The notes: a model not told the origin generated them from the letters alone. A stretch of DNA of 64,000 nucleotides from Oscillospiraceae bacterium (GCA_020025545.1 JAHHRX010000007.1:1-64000); one strand, 5' to 3'. Counted from the first letter of the stretch, positions 9,030 through 17,569 are shown. Numbers and translations: made by a program.

Positions 9030-9165
9030 AATCACTGACTCTAAGCATAAGGAATCCTCGCTTATGCTCTCGCAGTCGCCCATGAAATGGCGACACTGCA
9101 TTACGACAGGTCTCCACACTGCCGCACCGTGAGTCCTACGGGGTTTCAGATTTTCCTCCTTTTTG
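9030..9165 (-). other. Structured leader with displaced Shine-Dalgarno site
   Basis: The only strong Shine-Dalgarno sequence (AAAAAGGAGG, around 9164-9155 on the minus strand) is about 126 bases upstream of the family-consistent ATG. The interval folds into hairpins GCAGT-GT-CGCC / GGCGACTGC and GCATAAG / CTTATGC close to the start codon. No ATG, GTG or TTG lies at a proper distance from that Shine-Dalgarno site; only a CTG does, in the frame of the ATPase. It could be a regulatory leader, an inserted palindromic element, or a CTG-initiated extension of about 42 residues. No known riboswitch class was recognised. Confidence 0.5.
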
Positions 9166-9215
9166 ATGAATGACTGCTATTTTGTGGAGTAGCCGTCACC
9201 CACCGAGATGAATTT

Positions 9216-9244
9216 ATCATACCATACAGGTGTCTCTTTATCAA
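9216..9244 (-). promoter_or_regulatory. Predicted promoter of the sugar ABC ATPase gene
   Basis: Minus strand TTGATA (9244-9239), 17-base spacer, TATGAT (9221-9216) with a TGG extension. It predicts a 5' untranslated leader of about 180 bases. Confidence 0.65.
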
Positions 9245-9292
9245 TCAGCGGTTCTAACAGTTTTTAATGCGGATTATTGGATATTCTGCCAG

Positions 9293-9970
9293 TTACAGTC
9301 TGATTTCCGCAAAGCTTTTTATTTCCATAATTTCCGGTGTGATTTTGCAGTCCACTGCCAGTATTTGCACACCGTTTCGGGCTGCATCCCGCAGCGCCGT
9401 ACCAAAATTCGGATCCGTTGTATCATTCGGGTGCAGGTATTGAACGCCCTCCATCTGAATCACAAACAGCACATAGGCCCCGTAACCCTCCCGCGAAGCC
9501 TGTGCCAGTCCTTTAAGATGCTTTGCACCCCGCTCCGTCGGAGCATCCGGGAAAGCGCAAACACCGTCCTGCTCCAGTGTCACACCTTTCACTTCCAGAA
9601 AGCAGGGTTTTCCGTCCTTTGTAAAAGCAAAATCGAAGCGGGAATCCCCATGCTTCACCTCTGCCCGCAGATTCTCCAGTTTACCCAGTCCTCCTGCTGC
9701 CAGCCATTCCTTCGCAGCGGCGTTGGGAGCTTGGGAATCCATATTGATCAGCCGGTTTCCCTTCTCCACGGTAATGAGGTCATATTTTGTTTTGCGGCTG
9801 GGGTTGTCACTTCTCTGGCACCAAACCTTTGCCCCTGCAGGCAGGAGCTCACGGCATCGCCCCGTATTTTTCACGTGGCATACCTGTATTTCTCCGTCAA
9901 TTTCCACATGGGCAATGAATCGGTTAGGCCGCTCCAAAAACACCCCGGGAACCATATTTACATAGCGCAT
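9293..9970 (-). CDS. sfsA: DNA/RNA nuclease SfsA
   Basis: This 225-residue SfsA family protein was first described as a sugar-fermentation stimulation protein and is now regarded as a nuclease. The N-terminal OB-like part (VPGVFLERPNRFIAHVEI, then CHVKNTGRCRELLPAGA) precedes a PD-(D/E)xK-like core with DSRFDF near residue 110 and CFLEVKGVTL near residue 123. Length is typical (about 230). AAGGAGG precedes the ATG. It stands alone, diverging from the tRNA gene. The physiological role in Clostridia is unclear. Confidence 0.92.
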   Translation of the reverse strand: MRYVNMVPGVFLERPNRFIAHVEIDGEIQVCHVKNTGRCRELLPAGAKVWCQRSDNPSRKTKYDLITVEKGNRLINMDSQAPNAAAKEWLAAGGLGKLENLRAEVKHGDSRFDFAFTKDGKPCFLEVKGVTLEQDGVCAFPDAPTERGAKHLKGLAQASREGYGAYVLFVIQMEGVQYLHPNDTTDPNFGTALRDAARNGVQILAVDCKITPEIMEIKSFAEIRL

Positions 9971-10047
9971 ATGCCCGCCTCCTTCAAAAAATCACTGAGA
10001 TTCTATAAACAGAATACCAGATTTTTTAATAATCGCAAGTATAAGGC

Positions 10048-10075
10048 TTGACATTTTTTTGATTTATGTTATAAT
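10048..10075 (+). promoter_or_regulatory. Predicted promoter of tRNA-Val
   Basis: A perfect TTGACA at 10048-10053 and a perfect TATAAT at 10070-10075 are spaced by 16 bases with a TGT extension. Transcription would start about 12 bases before the mature tRNA. Confidence 0.8.
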
Positions 10076-10093
10076 CTTACCTGTTCCCAAGTT

Positions 10094-10170
10094 GGAGGCT
10101 TAGCTCAGCTGGTTAGAGCGCATGCTTCACACGCATGAGGTCACAGGTTCGAGTCCCGTAGTCTCCACCA
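10094..10170 (+). tRNA. tRNA-Val (anticodon CAC)
   Basis: A 77-base cloverleaf with encoded CCA. The acceptor stem is GGAGGCT / AGTCTCC, the D arm GCTC/GAGC, the anticodon stem CATGC/GCATG around loop TTCACAC (anticodon CAC, reading GUG) and the T loop TTCGAGT. The T stem ACAGG / CCCGT contains one A-C mismatch at its middle pair. It is a single-gene unit with its own promoter and terminator. Confidence 0.93.
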
Positions 10171-10178
10171 TATTTAAA

Positions 10179-10214
10179 GTAGCTTGCCAAAAGGCAAGCT
10201 GCTTTTGCTTTTTT
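10179..10214 (+). terminator. Terminator after tRNA-Val
   Basis: Stem AGCTTGCC, loop AAAA, GGCAAGCT is followed by a T-rich tail. Confidence 0.88.
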
Positions 10215-10223
10215 CTACAGTTA

Positions 10224-10658
10224 TCACAGATACCCACGAAGATCTTCAGCGAGTGTGCTTTCCAGCGCAATCAGGCGTTTTGCAAAATCCTTGGATGTTT
10301 CGTCTGCCGCTTTATATTGATTCAAGTACCGGCTCAAAGACTTTATGCCCATATTACAGCCGTCAATCATAAGCTCAGCAACGGTCTGATCCGAAGCACC
10401 CACGGCGAGTTTGAATTCTGTTTTCATGCGGGACATTCCCTTTGCCACAGGATTGGGGTCCTTACCGTCATCGTTGTACGCATCCAGCTGTTTCTGAATC
10501 TCGTGCGCCAGTTTCCGATGCTTTTTTGCGCAGTTTTCCAGACATTCCTGCATCGAATCGCTTTCGATTTTATCCATTACCTCTTCGATGGCTGATGTTC
10601 CCATTTTGATGCCTGCATCGCACTCCCGGAGCAGTTTAATCGTATCTTCTTCAATCAT
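10224..10658 (-). CDS. DUF2383-like helical-bundle protein
   Basis: 144 residues, almost entirely predicted amphipathic helix, soluble and without signal peptide. Helix spacing and motifs (LLRECDAGIKMGTSAIEEVMDK near residue 7, CLENCAKKHRKLAHEI near 38, KGMSRMKTEFKLAVG near 72, a closing ALESTLAEDLRGYL) resemble the PA2169/DUF2383 ferritin-like four-helix-bundle family, but no clear di-iron ExxH pair is visible. The start is the ATG at 10658 preceded by GGAGGT; a longer open frame upstream lacks a binding site. Function is unknown. It converges on the tRNA terminator. Confidence 0.7.
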   Translation of the reverse strand: MIEEDTIKLLRECDAGIKMGTSAIEEVMDKIESDSMQECLENCAKKHRKLAHEIQKQLDAYNDDGKDPNPVAKGMSRMKTEFKLAVGASDQTVAELMIDGCNMGIKSLSRYLNQYKAADETSKDFAKRLIALESTLAEDLRGYL

Positions 10659-10725
10659 ACAGCTACCTCCAAACGATTGATAGCCATAGTATGCCCTGAT
10701 TCGCCGGCTTTTTGCCGTATATAAA

Positions 10726-10753
10726 ACCTGCCGCAGAATTTTTTCTGCGGCAG
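10726..10753 (-). terminator. Terminator of the purine permease gene
   Basis: Perfect stem CCTGCCGCAGAA / TTCTGCGGCAGG, followed on the minus strand by TTTTATAT, about 70 bases after the permease stop. Confidence 0.75.
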
Positions 10754-10823
10754 GTACTGTTATATTCCGATTATACCGGCGGGGCCTCAACAAGTCAGAG
10801 TCCGCAGATTCCTGCGTTTCTCT

Positions 10824-12182
10824 TTACAGGAAAATGTACTTCAAGACAAAGAGAACGGCCAGAACATACATCAAAGGAGTGACCTTCTTGCCCTTACCGC
10901 ACAGCAGGTGCATAATGACATAGGAAATGATTCCCCAAGCAATGCCTTCGGAGATGCTGTAAAACAGAGGCATCGCAAGAATGCACAGATAAGCAGGTAC
11001 CGCTTCCAGAAGATCGTCAAACTTGATTTCGCCGATGGCGGAGAACATCAGGAAGCCGACAAAAATGAGAGCAGGGGCAGTTGCGAATGCAGGAATTGCA
11101 GTGAAGATAGGCGCCAGCAAAGTGGACAGCAGGAACAGCACTGCAACAACCAGAGCGGTCAGGCCTGTACGGCCACCCTCACCCACACCGGAAGCAGACT
11201 CAACAAAGGTAGTAACGGTGGAAGTGCCCATAACGGCACCGGCCGTGGTGCCGATAGCGTCAGCCAGCAGAGCGGGCTTAATACCGGGCAGGCGGCCGTC
11301 CTTATCCAGCATTTTCGACTGGGAGGCAACGCCCATCAGAGTACCAAGGGTATCAAATACATCCACAAACAGGAAAGCGCAGACAACAACGATGAAGTTG
11401 ATCCATTCAAAGTTAGTAAAATCTACATTGAAGCACTGACCGAAAGTATTTCCCAAAGAGGCAAAGTCAGGAGCTTTCATATCGGGGTACAAACTGAACA
11501 GCTTAAACTCAGGATTGGGGACATAAAGGCCGACAGCCTGACAGATCATGCCGAGAATCCAAGTAGAAAGAATGCCAATCAAAACGGAGCCTTTGACCTT
11601 CTTGATGTGCAGAACCGTAATCACAATCAAACCAATGACAGCCAATAAAGCGGCAATGCCTCTGGAGTTGAAGTTCTCGGTGAAGTTGGTAATAGAAACA
11701 AGAGTAGCACCGTTATCCACGCAGATGCCGGCACCCTGCAAGCCGATAAAGGCAATAAAGAGGCCGATACCAACGGAGACTGCACGCTTCAGGCTCAAGG
11801 GAATTGCATTGAAGATGGCTTCCCGAACATTCGTCAGGGACAAAATAATAAAGATTATGCCTTCCACAAAAACAGCCAGCAGTGCGAACTGCCAGGTGTT
11901 ACCTCTGCCCAGCACGACCGTGTACGTAAAGTAGGCATTCAGGCCCATACCTGCAGAAAGTGCGAACGGCAGATTCGCCATGAAGGCCATACAGAGCGTA
12001 GCAAGACCGGAAGCGATCGCCGTTGCCATCATAACCGCATTGCGATCCATGCCTGCCTCAGACAGGATGTTGGGGTTAACCGCAAGAATGTAAGCCATGG
12101 TTACAAAAGTGGTCAGACCGGCCGTGACCTCGGTTTTTGCATTCGTATTATGTTCTTTCAGTTTAAATACTTTTTCAAACAT
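10824..12182 (-). CDS. AzgA-family guanine/hypoxanthine permease
   Basis: This 452-residue, highly hydrophobic protein (about 12-14 membrane helices) belongs to the AzgA branch of nucleobase transporters (PbuG, GhxP/GhxQ). Family motifs include EVTAGLTTFVTMAYILAVNP near residue 16, AGMGLNAYF near residue 77, and DVFDTLGTLMGVA near residue 276. Known members import guanine, hypoxanthine or adenine by proton symport. The start at 12182 is chosen because AGAAGG lies eight bases upstream; an in-frame ATG at 12230 has no binding site. It lies 202 bases downstream of guaD on the same strand. That gap contains no recognisable riboswitch. Context supports purine-base uptake feeding guaD and Xdh. Confidence 0.9.
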   Translation of the reverse strand: MFEKVFKLKEHNTNAKTEVTAGLTTFVTMAYILAVNPNILSEAGMDRNAVMMATAIASGLATLCMAFMANLPFALSAGMGLNAYFTYTVVLGRGNTWQFALLAVFVEGIIFIILSLTNVREAIFNAIPLSLKRAVSVGIGLFIAFIGLQGAGICVDNGATLVSITNFTENFNSRGIAALLAVIGLIVITVLHIKKVKGSVLIGILSTWILGMICQAVGLYVPNPEFKLFSLYPDMKAPDFASLGNTFGQCFNVDFTNFEWINFIVVVCAFLFVDVFDTLGTLMGVASQSKMLDKDGRLPGIKPALLADAIGTTAGAVMGTSTVTTFVESASGVGEGGRTGLTALVVAVLFLLSTLLAPIFTAIPAFATAPALIFVGFLMFSAIGEIKFDDLLEAVPAYLCILAMPLFYSISEGIAWGIISYVIMHLLCGKGKKVTPLMYVLAVLFVLKYIFL

Positions 12183-12384
12183 ATTTGCAACCTTCTTTCT
12201 TATTTTCATTTTGATAGACGGATCGGGCAAGTCACTCAGCGAAACGGAAAGGAATCAGTTCTTGCATTTTGGGTTATTCTCCGGTTGCCCTTTCTATATT
12301 CTGCCCCGCACATTCCCCCTTTCTATATATAGTACGGATGACTGCTGCTTATACGAAGCATTTGCTTGCAGAACATATTCTCCG

Positions 12385-13650
12385 TCACTGGGCAGAGTAT
12401 ACCTTTCTTCCTGCGCTGTAAACTGCTCGGATCGCATTTTTCTGGCGATTGTAAACGCATCTCTCGAAACGCTCCGCTGCAGTCAGTTTGCGGACGCTGA
12501 TGATGTCATCGTCCCGCAGCACAATTGCATGGAGCGGATTACCGGGTGCAAAGCCGGGCTTCTCACCAAAGAAATCCGATGCCGCAGAGGTAGCCAGATA
12601 CCATGCCTCGCTGACAGTGAGAAAATCCGTGTTCCAGTTATCCATTATCCGGCGTGCCTTGGAAGAACGGATGGAAGCGGCAGTCACATCAAACATGGAT
12701 ATTTTATCTCCCCCTGCGATGTCACTGCCCAGAACCACCTTTATACCTTCCTTCAGCATCTTGCGGACAGGCGCAAAACCGGAAATCAGGTTCTGATTGG
12801 AGTCTGCACAGTGAACCACCCAGACACCGGCATCCTTGATGGCCTTTCGCTCCCGCTCGTCAGACCACACGCAGTGGGCCATAACGGTGCGCTCGTTCCA
12901 CATACCACACTTGGCGTAGGTCTCCCAATACTGCCTGCAATCGGGATGCAGTTGGGAAACCCATGCAATCTCGCCGGCATTTTCCGACAGGTGGGACTGA
13001 ATGGGAAGATCCTTTTCCCCGGCGATCTGCCCCAGCTTTTCCATCAGCTCATTGGTGCACGACGGTGTAAAGCGGGGGGTAATGACAGGCCTGATATGCT
13101 CGAAATGGCACTCCTCCAGCCAGCGCTCCGTCTCCCGGATAGATTCCTCGGTGGTTTCTTCCAGATCCACGCCGCCGTTGCGGTCCATGTTGACCTTGCC
13201 CACAAAGCCGGTCACTCCCGCTTTCTCCAGCTCTTCCATCAGAATCAATGTTGCTTCCCGGTGCAGGGACGAGAACATACATACACGGGTCGTGCCGTTG
13301 GCCACCAGCTCAGCGGCGAGGCGGCGGTAGGTCTCACGGGCAAAATCCGTATCACGAAATCTTGCTTCCGTAGGAAATGTATAGGTATGGAGCCAGTCAA
13401 TCAGAGGCATATCCATCCCCATACCAAGCATCGGGTACTGAGGCGCATGCAGGTGCATATCAGAGAAGCTCTGCAGAATCAGATCGTTTCCCATATCTTC
13501 TACCGGGCAGCTTGCAAATTCCCGGGGGAGTGTCTTGTATACTCCCTGAATCACGCCGTCAACTGCCACCAGATAACCGCCCTCGGTAATGTCAAGTTTC
13601 CCCAGAGAGGGCGCCGAAATCACAGTACCTTTCAAAATCGTTGTTGCCAA
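12385..13650 (-). CDS. guaD: Guanine deaminase
   Basis: This metal-dependent amidohydrolase converts guanine to xanthine and ammonia in the cytosol. Metal-site segments are SFSDMHLHAPQYP near residue 62, IQSHLSENAGEI near residue 205, VMAHCVWSD near residue 240 and VLGSDIAGG near residue 290. The best start is TTG at 13650, six to seven bases after AAAGAGGTG; the in-frame ATG at 13668 overlaps that binding site and has none of its own, so it is less likely. About 80 bases upstream is a guanine-type riboswitch, implying that transcription responds to its own substrate. It is followed by the purine permease. Confidence 0.93.
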   Translation of the reverse strand: MATTILKGTVISAPSLGKLDITEGGYLVAVDGVIQGVYKTLPREFASCPVEDMGNDLILQSFSDMHLHAPQYPMLGMGMDMPLIDWLHTYTFPTEARFRDTDFARETYRRLAAELVANGTTRVCMFSSLHREATLILMEELEKAGVTGFVGKVNMDRNGGVDLEETTEESIRETERWLEECHFEHIRPVITPRFTPSCTNELMEKLGQIAGEKDLPIQSHLSENAGEIAWVSQLHPDCRQYWETYAKCGMWNERTVMAHCVWSDERERKAIKDAGVWVVHCADSNQNLISGFAPVRKMLKEGIKVVLGSDIAGGDKISMFDVTAASIRSSKARRIMDNWNTDFLTVSEAWYLATSAASDFFGEKPGFAPGNPLHAIVLRDDDIISVRKLTAAERFERCVYNRQKNAIRAVYSAGRKVYSAQ

Positions 13651-13730
13651 AGAAAACACCTCTTTCATTTCATCGGCGCATTCAAGGACGGAAAACTGAG
13701 CATCCGTCCCCTATGCGAAGGAACAAAGAT

Positions 13731-13796
13731 GCTCATAGTGGGTTATTTGGCAACCCGTAGAAACATACGCACCATTTTCAGCGTAACTATATGAGC
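13731..13796 (-). promoter_or_regulatory. Purine (guanine-type) riboswitch aptamer upstream of guaD
   Basis: On the minus strand the 66 bases align well with the B. subtilis xpt guanine aptamer: P1 GCTCATATAG / CTATGAGC, P2 TACGC/GCGTA with loop GAAAATGG, the junction GTTTCTAC, and P3 GGGTT/AACCC with loop GCCAAAT (GG and CC able to kiss between loops). The specificity base in J3/1 (ACTAT) is C, which pairs with guanine or hypoxanthine, not the U of adenine switches. Downstream, GAGCATC (overlapping the P1 3' strand) can pair with GATGCTC, competing with a GACGGA / TCCGTC hairpin: a plausible expression platform. For a catabolic gene an ON response would be logical; that is inference. Confidence 0.93.
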
Positions 13797-13809
13797 AGTA
13801 CCTATATAT

Positions 13810-13837
13810 TATCTATTCCCTCCCCTTCATTTGTCAA
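13810..13837 (-). promoter_or_regulatory. Predicted guaD promoter, embedded in a hairpin after xdhC
   Basis: Minus strand TTGACA (13837-13832), a 16-base spacer and TAGATA (13815-13810), just upstream of the riboswitch. The promoter overlaps a hairpin (TTCCCTCCC at 13816-13824 with GGGAGGGAA at 13838-13846) that follows xdhC and could act as its terminator, though its T tract lies on the plus-strand side. Confidence 0.6.
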
Positions 13838-13855
13838 GGGAGGGAATTTTTATAT

Positions 13856-14380
13856 TTATAAATCTGTAGCAGCTTCCAGCCCCTGCCGGCGGTACATAGT
13901 CCTGCGAATGGCTTTTTTCACTGCCCGGATGATATTTTCATAGCCGGTGCAGCGGCAAAGATGTCCGGCGAGCATCTTCCGCAGTTCCTCATCGGTATAA
14001 TCCTTACCGCTTTCGAGGATCTCCACCGCACTCATAATAAACCCGGGGGTACAGAAACCGCACTGAATGGCCGCTTCCTCAACAAATGCCTGCTGAATAT
14101 CGGACAGCTCGCCGTTGGGGCCTGTCAGACTCTCCAGGGTGCGGATATTTTTCCCCTCTGCCCAAACAGCCAGATAAATACAAGAGTTGAAGGTCTCTCC
14201 GTCAATAATGACGGTGCAGGCACCGCATTCACCTACTTCACAGCCCTTTTTGACAGAATCCAGATAATAATCATTCCGAAGCATATCCGTCAAAGAAGCA
14301 CGGACATCCACCGTTTTTTCCACTTTTTTGCCGTTCAGGGTAAAGTGAACCGTCTGATACTGGTTAATATGCTTTTCCAT
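13856..14380 (-). CDS. xdhC: Xanthine dehydrogenase, [2Fe-2S] subunit
   Basis: 174 residues with the two-domain [2Fe-2S] fold of molybdenum hydroxylase small subunits. The plant-type ferredoxin cysteines are in KKGCEVGECGACTVII near residue 44, and the helical second cluster in IQCGFCTPGF near residue 105 and HLCRCTGYENII near residue 139. It passes electrons from the molybdenum centre to FAD. Sequence closely follows E. coli XdhC. The ATG at 14380 overlaps the xdhB stop (TAATG), and GGAGGTG precedes it; an in-frame upstream ATG is rejected. It is the last gene of xdhABC. Confidence 0.94.
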   Translation of the reverse strand: MEKHINQYQTVHFTLNGKKVEKTVDVRASLTDMLRNDYYLDSVKKGCEVGECGACTVIIDGETFNSCIYLAVWAEGKNIRTLESLTGPNGELSDIQQAFVEEAAIQCGFCTPGFIMSAVEILESGKDYTDEELRKMLAGHLCRCTGYENIIRAVKKAIRRTMYRRQGLEAATDL

Positions 14381-15261
14381 TACAGCACACCTCCACACAG
14401 TTTGACAGATTCCACAAAGGCGCGCCTTGCACTTTCCACAGCAATATGCATACGGAAATCCCTGGCGGCACGCCAGGAGTCACGGGGGTTAATATCCTCC
14501 TTCACAGCACGGGCAAATTTCTCTGCCAGTTCCATGGATACCGGCTGTCCCTGCGCCAAAGCTTCGGCAGTCTTTGCACGCAGCGGCACAGGGCCTGCAA
14601 CGCCAAAGGCAACCCTTGCACGAACCACGGTCTTTTTGTCCTCGGAAAGCTTTACATTGACAGAAGTACCCAGCGTGGCAATATCCATGGCGCGGCGCAT
14701 AGCGTATTTGATATAGTTGCCGCAGGTGTCTTCATAGCTTTCTTTGGGGATCAGAATTCCTGTCTGAATTTCTCCCTCCCGGATATCCACTTTACCTGCA
14801 CGGATGTAAAAATCGGCAATGGGCAGGTGGCGGATGCCGCCAGGGCCGGTCAGCTCTACAATCGCATCCAGTGCAAACAGAGTGGATGCCGAATCGGCAG
14901 AAGTCACGCCGTTGCAGGTATTGCCTCCGATCGTACCGATATTGCGGATTTGGGGGCCGCCCACCTGATCAACTGCTTCGCCCAGAACATTGATATACTT
15001 CTGAATGATGGGATCCCGGGTAATGTGAGAGAAGCTGGTGAGGGAGCCAATACGGATAGTTCCATCCTGCTCCATGGTGACACCGCGGATCTCATCCAAA
15101 CCCTGAATGGAAATCAGCTCACGGCCTGCCCGTTTCCCTTCTCTCATCTGCACAAGAACATCGGAGCCGCCGGCAATAATATCGGCTTCAGGGTGCTCCA
15201 GACGCAAAGCAACGGCATCCCTTACGCTCTTCGCCTGATACAGTGCTTTCATATCATACAT
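14380..15261 (-). CDS. xdhB: Xanthine dehydrogenase, FAD subunit
   Basis: 293-residue FAD-binding subunit that receives electrons from the iron-sulfur subunit and passes them to NAD+ or another carrier. PCMH-type FAD motifs are seen: IIAGGSDVLVQM near residue 28, GPQIRNIGTIGGNTCNGVTSADS near residues 101-123, and a conserved C-terminal WRAARDFRMHIA. It resembles E. coli XdhB along its length. The start is ATG at 15261, after TAAGGAGTG; the open frame extends to a TTG at 15285 but that overlaps the end of xdhA. It is cotranscribed with xdhA and xdhC. Confidence 0.94.
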   Translation of the reverse strand: MYDMKALYQAKSVRDAVALRLEHPEADIIAGGSDVLVQMREGKRAGRELISIQGLDEIRGVTMEQDGTIRIGSLTSFSHITRDPIIQKYINVLGEAVDQVGGPQIRNIGTIGGNTCNGVTSADSASTLFALDAIVELTGPGGIRHLPIADFYIRAGKVDIREGEIQTGILIPKESYEDTCGNYIKYAMRRAMDIATLGTSVNVKLSEDKKTVVRARVAFGVAGPVPLRAKTAEALAQGQPVSMELAEKFARAVKEDINPRDSWRAARDFRMHIAVESARRAFVESVKLCGGVL

Positions 15262-15274
15262 TTGCACACACTCC

Positions 15275-17569
15275 TTATTCTTCAATCAGCCCCGCCTGCT
15301 TGAACGCACGGTAGAGCACATGGGGGGTGATCGGACAGCAGTTAATGGAAACATCGGTAGCATTCCGAACAGCATTGCGGATGGCGGATGCCACTGGGCA
15401 CACAGGGGGCTCGCCCAGACCCTTAACGCCGAAGGGAGATGTGGGTTCCGGATTCTCTATGAACAGCGCCTGCAGATGCGGATGATCCATAGTCGTGGAC
15501 ATCTTGTAGTCCAGCAGGTTGTTATTGAGGGGTCTTCCGGTCTTTTCGTCAAACAGCAGCTGTTCGGAAAGGGCGTAGCCAATGCCCATGGACATACCGC
15601 CATGTACCTGTGCCTCCGCCAAAGCAGGGTTAATCAGCTTGCCGCAGTCGTGAACATTGACGATGTCAAGAAGCTTCACCTTGCACATGGGGATATCCAC
15701 TTCCACCTCCGCCACGCAGCAGCCAAAGGAATAAGCGTTGGACTTAATCTGTGCCGTCTGCTCAGCGGTGATATGTTCAGAGTGCTCCAGAGAATAGAGG
15801 CACTTGCTTGCCAGCTCCGCAAGGGTCATCAGCGCACGGCCGTCAGTCTTGCGGATAATAACACCTTCCGCCATGTCGAGAATCTCAACAGGCATACGGA
15901 CATATTCATGGGCAATCTGCAGAATCCGCTCACGCAGTGCGGTGGCTGTTTTGGTAATGGAAAAGCTGCCGATATAAGTCTGCCGGGAAGCATAAGCACC
16001 GGTTCCGTAGGGGGTCACATCCGTGTCCTGATTGGACACCACATGAACCTTATCAAGAGGAACTCCCACAGCGTCGGCAACCATCTGAGAGAATGCAGTG
16101 TCGCAGCCCTGACCGATCTCGGTTTCTCCCGTCTGGAACTGGATAGAGCCATCCTGATTCACGATCATCCGGCAGGAGGAAGACTCCAGTGCAATCGGCC
16201 AGACGGCGGTATTATACCAGAACACGGAAAGGCCAATACCCTTGCGAACAGGGCCTGTCTGGTTTTTATAAAGCTCATATTTTCTCTTGTAATCCAAGGT
16301 CTCCATAGCCTTATCCATGCACTGATTGAAGGTATCGCAGTACAGTTCATTCTTGGAGAAGCTGTCCACATAGCCGACCGGCATCAGATTCTGCCGGCGG
16401 TATGCAACGGGATCCAGATTCAGAGCCTTGCAAATGTCATCGGTGTGGCTTTCAAGGGCGAAAGTAGCCTGCGGCATACCGTAGGCACGCATTGCACCAG
16501 CTACGGGGCGGTTGGTGTAAACGGAGTAGGCATCCAGTTCCATGTTATCACAGGGGTAAAGCTGCGGAATGGAGCCCATCGCCTTTGCAACCACGGAATG
16601 GCCATGGGACGCATATGCGCCGCCGTTGGAATAAAGCTCCGCTTTTCGGGCAACGATCTTGCCGTCGGGCCGGACATAAGAAATCAGGTGGATCCGGATA
16701 GCATGACGAACACGGTTATTGACGAAGGTCTCTTCACGGGTACACTCGAAATGGACGCAGCGCCCGCCGACCTTGGTACAGCACCATGCCACCAGCGGCT
16801 CATACAGGGCATCCTGCTTGTTGCCGAAGCCGCCGCCCACATAGGGTTTCATAACCCGGATATTGCCCCACGGCATTCCCAGTGCCTGACCGCAGATACG
16901 GCGTACGATGTGCGGAATCTGGGTAGAGGTTACCACCACAATCCGCCCCGCCTCCATATAAGCGTAGGCACCATGGTTTTCGATGTGGCAATGCTGTACG
17001 GTGGGGGTGTCATACCAGCCCTCGATCTTAGTAAGGCCATCCTGCCGGCTGGCTTGCTGATAGTTGCCGATTACGTTACCGGTATGTTTCAGGACATTGC
17101 CCGGGAACTCCTCATGAATCTGAGGCGCATCCGGCTCCATCGCCTTCTGTACATCCAGCACAAATGGCAGCTCCTCGTACTCCACCTTCAGCAGGCGAAC
17201 CGCCTGATTGGCAGCGATCTCATCCTCGGCGATAACCACAGCAATATCGTCGCCGTAGTATCGGACATGCCGGTTCAGGAGCTTTCTGTCCGCCACATCC
17301 TGATGGGCCGGATCCGCAGACCAGGGGTGACCGGCAGTTGGAAATTGGATATCCGGCACATCAAAACAGGTCAAAATCTTTACAACCCCCGACACCGCCT
17401 CGGCCTCGGAGGTATCAATTGACTTTACATAGCCATGGGCAATGGTGGAATGGCAAATCTTCATAATCAGTGCATTCTTGGGGCACAAATCGTCAACATA
17501 TTTGGCACGACCCGTACTTTTGTCGTAGGCATCTACACGAATGACACTTTTTCCAGTGTACCTGTTCAT
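15275..17569 (-). CDS. xdhA: Xanthine dehydrogenase, molybdenum subunit
   Basis: 764-residue molybdopterin-binding catalytic subunit, resembling E. coli XdhA throughout. It would hydroxylate hypoxanthine and xanthine. Cofactor-contact segments are GGGFGNKQD near residue 246, GAMRAYGMPQ near residue 358 and ETEIGQGCDTAFS near residue 500; the catalytic glutamate lies in KGLGEPPVCPVASA near residue 712. The start is ATG at 17569, with AAAGGAGC upstream; an upstream in-frame ATG has no binding site. First gene of xdhABC with its own promoter. An arginine-rich urate-pocket comparison is not possible by eye, so substrate is inferred from the purine context. Confidence 0.95.
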   Translation of the reverse strand: MNRYTGKSVIRVDAYDKSTGRAKYVDDLCPKNALIMKICHSTIAHGYVKSIDTSEAEAVSGVVKILTCFDVPDIQFPTAGHPWSADPAHQDVADRKLLNRHVRYYGDDIAVVIAEDEIAANQAVRLLKVEYEELPFVLDVQKAMEPDAPQIHEEFPGNVLKHTGNVIGNYQQASRQDGLTKIEGWYDTPTVQHCHIENHGAYAYMEAGRIVVVTSTQIPHIVRRICGQALGMPWGNIRVMKPYVGGGFGNKQDALYEPLVAWCCTKVGGRCVHFECTREETFVNNRVRHAIRIHLISYVRPDGKIVARKAELYSNGGAYASHGHSVVAKAMGSIPQLYPCDNMELDAYSVYTNRPVAGAMRAYGMPQATFALESHTDDICKALNLDPVAYRRQNLMPVGYVDSFSKNELYCDTFNQCMDKAMETLDYKRKYELYKNQTGPVRKGIGLSVFWYNTAVWPIALESSSCRMIVNQDGSIQFQTGETEIGQGCDTAFSQMVADAVGVPLDKVHVVSNQDTDVTPYGTGAYASRQTYIGSFSITKTATALRERILQIAHEYVRMPVEILDMAEGVIIRKTDGRALMTLAELASKCLYSLEHSEHITAEQTAQIKSNAYSFGCCVAEVEVDIPMCKVKLLDIVNVHDCGKLINPALAEAQVHGGMSMGIGYALSEQLLFDEKTGRPLNNNLLDYKMSTTMDHPHLQALFIENPEPTSPFGVKGLGEPPVCPVASAIRNAVRNATDVSINCCPITPHVLYRAFKQAGLIEE

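Noticed and set aside
9030..9165. Group II intron or self-cleaving ribozyme between binding site and ATPase start
   Set aside because: The interval is far too short for a group II intron, has no domain V, and lacks a hammerhead core.
12183..12384. Possible purine riboswitch before the permease gene
   Set aside because: No GTTTCTAC junction or three-stem arrangement is present on the minus strand.
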